This document shows, one piece after another, positions 1 to 5,711 of a DNA stretch of 5,723 bases. Position numbers and translations under genes: made by a program. Every line of letters starts with the position of its first letter. Position 1 is the first letter of the stretch. The notes under the pieces were generated by a model. That model was given only the letters and a program-made list of their open reading frames with translations. It did not search any database and was not told where the DNA came from. Source of the stretch: an uncultured Candidatus Saccharibacteria bacterium (GTDB taxonomy: Bacteria; Patescibacteriota; Saccharimonadia; Saccharimonadales; Saccharimonadaceae); the NCBI GenBank assembly GCA_947427985.1, contig CANEKB010000067.1, positions 1-5,723 on the forward strand, read 5' to 3'.

Positions 1-4
1 CTTA

Positions 5-13
5 TGGTATAAT
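5..13 (+). promoter_or_regulatory. Extended -10 promoter of the sortase gene
   Basis: The sequence TGGTATAAT is a perfect TGnTATAAT extended -10 box. Transcription would begin near position 20, only a few bases before the ATG at 24. Any -35 element lies outside the window. The same TGn-type box precedes three other genes here, which supports its being real. Its position rules out the ATG at 12, which lies inside the box, as the normal start. Confidence 0.7.
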
Positions 14-23
14 GGAATTATCT

Positions 24-578
24 ATGGAGGTCATATCAAAATTTCGCTGTTTTTTGCGGCAACGTATTTCGTGGCAAAATTTAAATCCGCTAAACTGGTC
101 GCAACGCGCAATTCGGGTTTTTACGGTTGCATTTTTTGCCATCATGCTGCCAATTTATATTTTTATTGGTCTCCAGCCTGCCCTTCCCGCTGAAGCCGCA
201 AATTACCCTACTCTCGAGATCAGCTCCATTCGTCTCAAGACCCCCGTTGCCCCGCTTGAGCTTACCGATTATCAACTGATTGCTCCCGCCATGATCGCTG
301 GTAGCTATAGCCACGCCCCCAACAAAACTCTCATTATTGGTCACTCTTCGACTGTCTTTGCCGAGCTAGACCAGGTACAAGCAAATGATCGTTTTACCTA
401 TAACGGCAAGACTTACGCCGTAAAAGACATTACTATCCAAGCAAAGCCCGACGTTAGCATGAACGAAATTCTTGCTCCCGCCGAAACCGATACGGTTATC
501 ATCATGACTTGCGCCGGAGAGCCCTTGCCCAACCAAGACGCCACCCATCGATTACTAATTACTGCTATAAAAATCTAA
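24..578 (+). CDS. Small membrane-anchored sortase
   Basis: Sortases are extracytoplasmic cysteine transpeptidases that cut a sorting motif and join the protein to an amine, usually in the wall or a pilus. The 184-residue product has a basic N-terminus, one membrane segment (about residues 33-50) and a compact sortase domain. All three catalytic residues are visible: His107 in LIIGHSS, Cys163 in IIMTCAGE and Arg176 in THRLLITA. The domain is short, with little before the catalytic His strand, and I cannot assign a class. The ATG at 24 is preferred to the in-frame ATG at 12, because the latter lies inside the -10 box. The mRNA would then have almost no leader. The GGAGG at 26-30 resembles a ribosome site, but no start codon follows in frame at a proper distance. 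The gene overlaps the convergent exchanger gene by 4 bp. No sorting-signal substrate is encoded in the window. Identity as a sortase is firm; the start is less certain. Confidence 0.85.
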   Translation: MEVISKFRCFLRQRISWQNLNPLNWSQRAIRVFTVAFFAIMLPIYIFIGLQPALPAEAANYPTLEISSIRLKTPVAPLELTDYQLIAPAMIAGSYSHAPNKTLIIGHSSTVFAELDQVQANDRFTYNGKTYAVKDITIQAKPDVSMNEILAPAETDTVIIMTCAGEPLPNQDATHRLLITAIKI

Positions 579-1528
579 GCCAAAATAATATAGGTATAAT
601 ATGTCGCAAACAGCGCGATCATTAGTGCCCCCTCAATCCGATTTATCCGCCGCGTTGATACCGCAAAAATAAAGAGTAGCGCCGACGATGCAACCAACAT
701 AACAATATCTATCATCTGAAAACTAGCCGGCGTTACTGCGCCGAAAATTGCCACCGGCACGCCCAGCACGATACAAATATTAAAAATATTGCTACCAATA
801 ATATTACCGACAACAAGATCCTGCTCACCCTTGCGCGAAGCTACAATCGTCGTAACTAGCTCCGGCAAAGACGTCCCAAAAGCAATTACTGTCAAAGCGA
901 TCACTCGCTCACTCATACCAATCTCCGTTGCGATCGACGAAGCGTTCTGTACTACCATTTCGCTCCCAATAATAATCCCAGCCAATCCTAAAGCGATAAA
1001 CAACATCGATCTGCCTAGCCCATACTTTGGTTTTTCCTTCTTATTTTCTTCCTTTTTCTGTTTCGCCAGCGTAATCAGATAATACAAGAAGACCAAAAAG
1101 AAAAGAATTACCACGATCCCATCCGCTCGCGAAATTTGATTCGGCGCCCCATCTCCCAAGCTCATATCTAGAAAAAGCACTGCAAGTAAAGTAGAAATCA
1201 ACATACATAGCGGCAGTTCTTTCTTCACGGTGTTGCTACGAATTTTAATCGGGTGAATCAAAGCAGCAATTCCTAAAATAAGCAAAATGTTAAGAATACA
1301 GCTACCAATCACGTTGCCAAGCAACATGTCCGTACTGCCTGAAGCCAACGCCGAAATCGATACCGCTAACTCTGGTGCACTTGTCCCGAAAGCAATAATT
1401 GTTAGACCAATTAGCATCTTTGACACTTTAAAATTTTGCGCCGTGCTTGAAGCCCCATCCACAAACGCATCTGCACCCTTAATCAAAAGAATGAAGCCAA
1501 TAATTAAAAGTAAGATATTTAGAAGCAT
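575..1528 (-). CDS. CaCA-family sodium/calcium exchanger (YrbG-like)
   Basis: This is an integral membrane cation/Ca2+ antiporter, probably exporting Ca2+ in exchange for Na+ (or H+). The 317 residues match the usual bacterial length and show the two-fold repeat of the family. Alpha-1 has AFGTSAPEL (46-54) and GNVIGSCILN (71-80); alpha-2 has AFGTSLPEL (216-224) and GNIIGSNIFN (241-250). The acidic ion ligands are Glu53 and Glu223. By comparison with the archaeal exchanger NCX_Mj, Asn80 and Asn250 fill the other two ligand sites, and the second of these is Asp in NCX_Mj. About ten membrane segments are visible, with a Lys/Glu-rich cytoplasmic loop at 155-169 between the two halves. The start follows a roughly 30-nt leader without a convincing Shine-Dalgarno, downstream of a good promoter. 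The gene is divergent from the CapA-like gene and ends 4 bp inside the sortase gene. Cation specificity cannot be read from the sequence. Confidence 0.92.
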   Translation of the reverse strand: MLLNILLLIIGFILLIKGADAFVDGASSTAQNFKVSKMLIGLTIIAFGTSAPELAVSISALASGSTDMLLGNVIGSCILNILLILGIAALIHPIKIRSNTVKKELPLCMLISTLLAVLFLDMSLGDGAPNQISRADGIVVILFFLVFLYYLITLAKQKKEENKKEKPKYGLGRSMLFIALGLAGIIIGSEMVVQNASSIATEIGMSERVIALTVIAFGTSLPELVTTIVASRKGEQDLVVGNIIGSNIFNICIVLGVPVAIFGAVTPASFQMIDIVMLVASSALLFIFAVSTRRINRIEGALMIALFATYYTYIILA

Positions 1529-1564
1529 ATTTTCAACTTTTTATTTTCAAAACTTTCTACCTTA

Positions 1565-1592
1565 ATTTTAGCACAAACCTTTTACGCGTCAA
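1565..1592 (-). promoter_or_regulatory. Promoter of the exchanger gene
   Basis: On the minus strand, TTGACG (1592-1587, 5 of 6 to TTGACA) is followed after 16 bp by TAAAAT (1570-1565), which is preceded by TGC to make an extended -10. Transcription would begin near 1558, giving a leader of about 30 nt before the ATG at 1528. This is the best -35/-10 pair in the window. Confidence 0.75.
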
Positions 1593-1598
1593 TCTTTT

Positions 1599-1628
1599 TT
1601 GGCTCACATTCCGCTAACGTGCTATAAT
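1599..1628 (+). promoter_or_regulatory. Promoter of the CapA-like / serine hydrolase operon
   Basis: TTGGCT (1599-1604, 4 of 6 to TTGACA) lies 18 bp before TATAAT (1623-1628), which is preceded by TGC at 1620-1622 to give a perfect extended -10. Transcription would begin near 1635. The -35 box sits only 6 bp from that of the divergent exchanger promoter. The promoter lies downstream of the in-frame ATG at 1599, so that ATG cannot be the usual start. Confidence 0.75.
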
Positions 1629-1657
1629 AAAGAAAAGGGAAATTCATTTTCTAAAAT

Positions 1658-1664
1658 AAGGGAG
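1658..1664 (+). promoter_or_regulatory. Ribosome binding site fixing the CapA-like start
   Basis: AAGGGAG lies 9 nt before the ATG at 1674, a normal Shine-Dalgarno spacing. The in-frame ATG at 1665 directly abuts this motif and the ATG at 1599 lies upstream of the promoter, so 1674 is the best start. This is the only strong Shine-Dalgarno seen at a gene start in the window. Confidence 0.7.
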
Positions 1665-1673
1665 ATGTATTGC

Positions 1674-3263
1674 ATGTCAGATGCGGAACAAACCGCCAAA
1701 ACTAAAACTTTACCGCAAAAAGATACAGATACTGACGCCATAAAAACCCTGCACGACGAAGCTGAGTCATCCAATGCGGCCCCAAAATCCCATCGTAGCA
1801 TCAAGATCGGGGCTATCATTATTACAGCTTTAACGCTAGCCCTCGTCGCCTTCTTTGGCTTTCAGCTAGTTACAGATACTGGCGTCTTCCATGAACCCGG
1901 CAAAGTTCTCTTCGGTGAAAACATGAGCGAAGTCGACCATGATTTTATTCAGACAAATCTCGATAATATTGAGCTAGGGTCTGACGTCACAATATCTGCT
2001 AGTAGCTCATTTGACAAACTCCCTACCAGCTCCGCTCATGTACTGTACGATATTCTTGTTCCTGTAACAGATTTTGGTACGGGTAGCTCAACAATCTCGC
2101 AAGACGAGGTTAAAAATGCCAACCTCATCTCGATTTGGGATCTTAATTTTACAAAAAAGCTCCTCGCAATAGACAACGACTACTACCTCGATACCTTCGA
2201 TTCTGGTGCGATTTTTCAATATTACGACCTCTCAGGAGCAGAGGAGGATGTTGCTAGAGTTAACGAAAAGTTGAGCCAAAGTATTGCTAATTTTCCCGAC
2301 CGAGATACCGTCTTTACCTTCGCGCAAACCGGCGTCACAGCACTCTCGCGCGAAATGAATCTTAAACTCAATCAAGTCGGGGATGGTGCCTACTTCGCCA
2401 AAAACATCGGCTCCCTCCTTAGCAGTTTTGACAAAACTCATACCAGCAACGAGTCGTCTTTCTCAACCAACGCACCTTCCGATTCTCATACCAGCACTAT
2501 CTGCTCATTGCCTGGTATGATCGATACGCTCACTAGTATCGGAGTCGATATTATTGAACTAACTGGAAATCATAACCAAGATTGTGGCGATCAAGCCGCA
2601 CTTGATACAATCGCCAAATATCAAGAACTCGGCATTGAGACCGTCGGTGGTGGCAAAACCGCCGCCGAAGCTGCTATTCCACTCAAAATCTCCGAAAAGG
2701 GCACTAACATCACCATGCTTGCCTATAATCTTTCTACTGGTGGCTATACTCTCGATGCAACACCTGGCGCCAACTTCTATACTGAAGAAAAAGCTCTTGC
2801 CGATATAGCTAGTGCCAAAGAACGAGGCGACTTTATCATCATTGATATCCAATTTAATGAATGCAATTCCTATGTTAACACCAAAGAAGATACAACTTGC
2901 GATTATGCCGATTCTTCCGCAGCTTATACCGGCCATGGTTCACAATCGACTTTCTTCCGTCACCTAATCGATCTCGGCGCTAACGTCGTTGTTGGAACCT
3001 CTGCACACCAACCGCAAACTTTCGAACTTTATGGTGACGGCGCAATTTATTATGGCCTTGGCAATTTATTCTTCGATCAAACTTGGTGGCCAGGCACCAC
3101 ACGTAGCCTTGTTCTCGTACATTATTTTTATGAAGGAGATCTCCTCCAGACTCGTATTATACCAACCGTTTACGATTCAACCTATCAAACTGAGCTCATG
3201 AACACCGATGCTGCTGCTAGTTTTATTGATCGGCTCTACAGCGCCCGACCTGGAGAACAATAG
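1674..3263 (+). CDS. Membrane-anchored CapA-like (PGA_cap) metallophosphatase-fold protein
   Basis: The 529-residue product has a polar N-terminal tail (1-40), one membrane segment (about 43-66) and a long extracytoplasmic part. Residues 210-500 form a CapA/PGA_cap domain, a calcineurin-like fold linked to poly-gamma-glutamate capsule synthesis. Motifs in order are TGVTALSR (219-226), SNE (258-260, at the usual NLE site), LTGNHNQD (296-303), GTSAHQPQ (441-448) and YGLGNLFFDQ (460-469). The HWG-x-EY motif of classical CapA is replaced by IDIQFNECNSY (390-400). From memory, the SNE, AHQPQ and GLGNLFFDQ versions match a CapA subfamily of environmental bacteria such as Chloroflexi, so the change may be subfamily-typical. 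Residues 110-215 are an unassigned N-terminal region. The gene leads an operon with the serine hydrolase 6 bp downstream. No capB, capC or capD is present, so a capsule role is not supported; a wall or surface hydrolase role is equally possible. Confidence 0.85.
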   Translation: MSDAEQTAKTKTLPQKDTDTDAIKTLHDEAESSNAAPKSHRSIKIGAIIITALTLALVAFFGFQLVTDTGVFHEPGKVLFGENMSEVDHDFIQTNLDNIELGSDVTISASSSFDKLPTSSAHVLYDILVPVTDFGTGSSTISQDEVKNANLISIWDLNFTKKLLAIDNDYYLDTFDSGAIFQYYDLSGAEEDVARVNEKLSQSIANFPDRDTVFTFAQTGVTALSREMNLKLNQVGDGAYFAKNIGSLLSSFDKTHTSNESSFSTNAPSDSHTSTICSLPGMIDTLTSIGVDIIELTGNHNQDCGDQAALDTIAKYQELGIETVGGGKTAAEAAIPLKISEKGTNITMLAYNLSTGGYTLDATPGANFYTEEKALADIASAKERGDFIIIDIQFNECNSYVNTKEDTTCDYADSSAAYTGHGSQSTFFRHLIDLGANVVVGTSAHQPQTFELYGDGAIYYGLGNLFFDQTWWPGTTRSLVLVHYFYEGDLLQTRIIPTVYDSTYQTELMNTDAAASFIDRLYSARPGEQ

Positions 3264-3269
3264 CACGCT

Positions 3270-4280
3270 ATGGCACGCAAAAAATATTTTCGGGCCGAAG
3301 TTGCACTTATTAGTCTTACTGTAGCCGTACTTATATTGTTCACCAGTATAATAACTTATCGGCTTATTCAGGAACATGGTGGCACCACTATCGGTGAGGA
3401 AAACAGCGGCAATAGCGACAATGGCAACAACGCTACAGATTCCGAAGACGAGACTGGTGACGACGTCAATATTGATAAGCCTAATACAGACTCTGACCCG
3501 CAGCCCGCGAACAGGTTCATCGATTTGCAACCCACCGTCAACTCCTGGGTAGCCACCACAAATCGCCAAGTCGGCCTCGTAATTTATGACCTTGACCACG
3601 ATCGCGTCGCCGCCGACTACCAACCTAACCGAATTTTTGATATCGCTTCAGTCTATAAACTATTTTACGTTTATGATGGTTACCGCCAAATTGCTAGCGG
3701 CGTCGAGAATCTTGACGATTATTTCACCACCTCAACTGATTACCGTGCTGGGAGCTACACTATCGGTGAGTGCCTCGATCTCGCCATCCGTGAATCATAC
3801 AATGGTTGCGCCGATCCATTACGCGACGACAATAAACGCTCGCTGCGTGTTCAGCGAATAATTGACGAGCTTGGCCTCAAACAAACCACTAATCTCGGCC
3901 TTGAATCAACCGCCAACGATCTCACCAAACTGTTAAAGCTCTACTACTACCACGAAGATCTGCCCGAGACTCTCTGGTATCGTATTGCTGATTCAATGTT
4001 AAGTCAGCCGCCCACTCTGGTAGCCGCCGATACCGAGTACGATTGGCGTCAAGGTTTACCTAGCGGTTTTTCCAGTCGAGCCAAAGTATACAACAAAGTC
4101 GGTTGGAGCTGGAATGGCGATAGCTGGACGACCTATGCCGATGCAGCTATTGTCGAATTTCCAGATTTAGATCGTCATTACACTGTTGTAGTATTAACCA
4201 ACAATTTTCCAAGCTATACACCGATCACTAAACTTGGCGCTCTCATAGAAAAAGCCATCAACGACGGTAGCGCTACCTAA
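3270..4280 (+). CDS. Membrane-anchored class A beta-lactamase-like serine hydrolase
   Basis: The 336-residue product has a basic N-terminus, one membrane segment (11-32), an acidic Asn/Ser/Gly/Asp/Glu-rich linker (about 37-80) and a penicillin-binding-type serine hydrolase domain (about 85-330). Three motifs of the fold are visible: Ser127-Val-Tyr-Lys130 (SxxK, with the nucleophile), Ser176-Tyr-Asn178 (SxN) and Lys276-Val-Gly278 in place of KTG. The stretch between LGLKQT and ESTANDL is short, and the omega-loop glutamate of true class A beta-lactamases is not seen. A peptidoglycan DD-peptidase, an esterase or a non-lactamase role is therefore more likely than antibiotic resistance. Cys168 and Cys180 flank the SxN region and could pair. 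The start lies 6 bp after the CapA-like stop. A GGAG at 3252-3255 is rather far away (14 nt), so translational coupling is likely. The 3' end overlaps the convergent flavoprotein gene by 8 bp. Confidence 0.85.
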   Translation: MARKKYFRAEVALISLTVAVLILFTSIITYRLIQEHGGTTIGEENSGNSDNGNNATDSEDETGDDVNIDKPNTDSDPQPANRFIDLQPTVNSWVATTNRQVGLVIYDLDHDRVAADYQPNRIFDIASVYKLFYVYDGYRQIASGVENLDDYFTTSTDYRAGSYTIGECLDLAIRESYNGCADPLRDDNKRSLRVQRIIDELGLKQTTNLGLESTANDLTKLLKLYYYHEDLPETLWYRIADSMLSQPPTLVAADTEYDWRQGLPSGFSSRAKVYNKVGWSWNGDSWTTYADAAIVEFPDLDRHYTVVVLTNNFPSYTPITKLGALIEKAINDGSAT

Positions 4281-4692
4281 TTTCAATTTCTTCGCTACGC
4301 AAATCCTGATAGTACCGCCCGCTCTCAGCAGTAAATTTCAAGACACAGTAATCTGGATCAGTCACACCTTGAGTATAATACTTCGTATCACCTGGCTCCC
4401 ACAGCAAATTTTTACTCTCTTGGTCAGTTAAAACTTCCATTCTGCCACGCAACATTAAGCCAGCATAACTAATCAACCCCTTACGATAAAAATATAGACA
4501 AGCCTTTGAGTTCTTCAGATATTGCTGCGTCCGAAGTGCGGAATAATTAGTCGAAAAATAAAACTCTTTTAACCCAATATGCTGACGAGGGCGTAACATA
4601 GCTTTAATATTTGGCATACCATCATCGTCCACTGATCCTAAAAAGCTTACTCGCGCACGCTCCACTAATTTCTCTAAATTCTTCAATTTCAT
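4273..4692 (-). CDS. Pyridoxamine 5'-phosphate oxidase-like FMN-binding split-barrel protein
   Basis: The 139-residue product resembles the small PNPOx-like / general stress protein 26 group, which bind FMN or a related cofactor in a homodimeric split barrel. Typical features in order are a helix then ARVSFLGSVDDDGMPN (13-28), FYFSTNYSALRTQQYLKNSK (44-63), a strand LYFYRKG (66-72), GRMEVLTDQESKNLLWEPGD (83-102) and a C-terminal DPDYCVLKF (112-120). It has no signal peptide and is likely cytoplasmic. The substrate is unknown, and the residues for pyridoxamine phosphate specificity cannot be judged. The ATG at 4692 is chosen over the upstream in-frame ATG at 4743 because an extended -10 lies 6 bp before it, so transcription should begin at or near its A. 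The longer version would also overlap the CAP gene. The 3' end overlaps the serine hydrolase gene by 8 bp. Confidence 0.82.
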   Translation of the reverse strand: MKLKNLEKLVERARVSFLGSVDDDGMPNIKAMLRPRQHIGLKEFYFSTNYSALRTQQYLKNSKACLYFYRKGLISYAGLMLRGRMEVLTDQESKNLLWEPGDTKYYTQGVTDPDYCVLKFTAESGRYYQDLRSEEIEIR

Positions 4693-4698
4693 GCCCCC

Positions 4699-4707
4699 AT
4701 TATAGCA
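4699..4707 (-). promoter_or_regulatory. Extended -10 promoter giving a leaderless mRNA
   Basis: On the minus strand TGCTATAAT (4707-4699) is a perfect extended -10. Only GGGGGC separates it from the ATG at 4692, so the transcript should begin at or next to the start codon. A TTCACA (4730-4725, 5 of 6 to TTGACA) lies 20 bp upstream, longer than the optimum. The promoter occupies the whole 23-bp gap after the CAP gene stop (4716-4718), and its possible -35 lies inside that gene. Confidence 0.7.
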
Positions 4708-4715
4708 TAATCTTC

Positions 4716-5711
4716 CTAGTAGGTTGTGAAATACTGAGACCAATAGGTCTTGTAAGCAGAATTCGGGTCAAATACGAATCCAACCGACAAGTATTTAAAA
4801 TCCGGATCCAAAATATTCTTTCGATGATCTGGTGAATTCATCCACGAAGCCACCACCGTCTCTGGTGAGACTACTGAATTGCCCGCAGCCAAATTCTCAC
4901 CGCTCTTACCGCCAGTCGTAGGCACTGGACATGCCGTCGACCAAGTCGATCCATCCGGACGTGTATGGGCATACTTCGAGACCAATTCTAATGCTCGAGT
5001 ATTTGCCGCACTCTCACAAGTTGTGCCCCACGCCAACGCTGCCAAGCCGTTCTTGGCTCGTTCTCGATTTACAAGGTTCAAAACATCACGTTTCCATTGT
5101 TCTACTGGTGGCGCGATTACTGTTACCGTTATTTTATCGTAACGTGATCCATCATAAGTACCAGCCGTAATTGTCGTCGTGCCCGTCCCAACAATCACTG
5201 GATAACGACAAGTTTCCGAACTATAACCAAGCCAAGTTCGAGCCGAATTAATAAAACCTTTAATCACTGCTGGGTTGCTAGTCTGCCAGTACATATCGCC
5301 TAGACCCGACAATCCACCACCTACACAAATATCAAAATCCGCAGTCTGATAAATCGTAATCGCTGTCTCTTCCCAGAGTTCGCCGCGAGCTACATTCACC
5401 CCCTTAATTCCACCGCTGCTCGACGTACTGCTACCAGTAACATAGCTTCCGCCCGACGAAGAAGACCCTCCACTATTACCAATCCCAGACGAGCCACCAC
5501 TACTACCAGACGGCGGCGCAATCGCAGGTGGCTCCGCCAGCTCCTCAAAACCAGGCGCCAACAGTTCTAGCTGGTCAAGCCCGTCATTTATCATGTCGCT
5601 ACGCTCAGCTACTACCTTGAATTCAATCCCGCCATTTAAACTTATAGCCGAAAAAATCATGACACCGACAATCAATATTACCACCGCATTTAGCGATAAT
5701 AGAATCATCAT
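4716..5711 (-). CDS. CAP-domain (SCP/PR-1) surface protein with Ig-like domain
   Basis: As read from the ATG at 5711 the product has 331 residues. It shows a hydrophobic signal or anchor segment (1-25), a short region (26-65), a Ser/Gly-rich linker (66-103), an Ig-like domain resembling Big_2 (about 104-200, with WQTSNPAV and GTGTTTITAG) and a CAP domain (206-331). CAP motifs are LVNRERAKNGL (213-223), SKYAHTRPDGS (245-255), GENLAAG (271-277) and WMNSPDHRKNIL (290-301). His249, Glu272 and His296 are candidate cavity residues. Four cysteines (129, 168, 232, 261) could form one disulfide in each folded domain. Bacterial CAP proteins are secreted and their activity is mostly unknown. The frame stays open to the window edge through HQTK. 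A basic residue before the hydrophobic segment would suit a signal anchor, and no ribosome site is visible. The gene may therefore begin beyond the window. No LPXTG-like tail is present. Confidence 0.85.
   Translation of the reverse strand: MMILLSLNAVVILIVGVMIFSAISLNGGIEFKVVAERSDMINDGLDQLELLAPGFEELAEPPAIAPPSGSSGGSSGIGNSGGSSSSGGSYVTGSSTSSSGGIKGVNVARGELWEETAITIYQTADFDICVGGGLSGLGDMYWQTSNPAVIKGFINSARTWLGYSSETCRYPVIVGTGTTTITAGTYDGSRYDKITVTVIAPPVEQWKRDVLNLVNRERAKNGLAALAWGTTCESAANTRALELVSKYAHTRPDGSTWSTACPVPTTGGKSGENLAAGNSVVSPETVVASWMNSPDHRKNILDPDFKYLSVGFVFDPNSAYKTYWSQYFTTY

Noticed and set aside
12..23. Upstream ATG of the sortase frame
   Set aside because: It lies within the extended -10 box and upstream of the expected transcript start.
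595..600. TATAAT on the + strand just after the sortase stop
   Set aside because: It has no TGn or clear -35 and is the reverse of Tyr/Ile codons at the end of the exchanger gene.
1599..1673. N-terminal extension of the CapA-like frame from the ATG at 1599
   Set aside because: It covers the operon's own promoter and ribosome site, and the extra residues do not resemble a signal or domain.
1529..1673. Possible small gene, riboswitch or terminator in the largest intergenic gap
   Set aside because: The 145 bp are accounted for by two promoters, short leaders and a ribosome site, and no stable hairpin was seen.
2437..2496. A 12-bp direct repeat (CTCATACCAGCA at 2437-2448 and 2485-2496)
   Set aside because: Both copies are in frame within the CapA-like gene and encode His-Thr-Ser. 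With only two copies 48 bp apart, it looks like chance or small local duplication and not a functional repeat.
2724..2729. TATAAT inside the CapA-like gene
   Set aside because: It encodes part of AYNL, has TG two bases off the extended position, and precedes no gene start.
2559..2936. Antisense reading frame opposite the CapA-like gene
   Set aside because: It is the shadow of a well-conserved coding frame, with no promoter, ribosome site or recognisable domain.
3177..3623. Antisense reading frame across the CapA / hydrolase junction
   Set aside because: It is the shadow of two real genes and resembles no family.
4693..4743. N-terminal extension of the PNPOx-like frame from the ATG at 4743
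   Set aside because: It would include the -10 box and overlap the end of the CAP gene, and the family normally begins near MKLKNLEKL.
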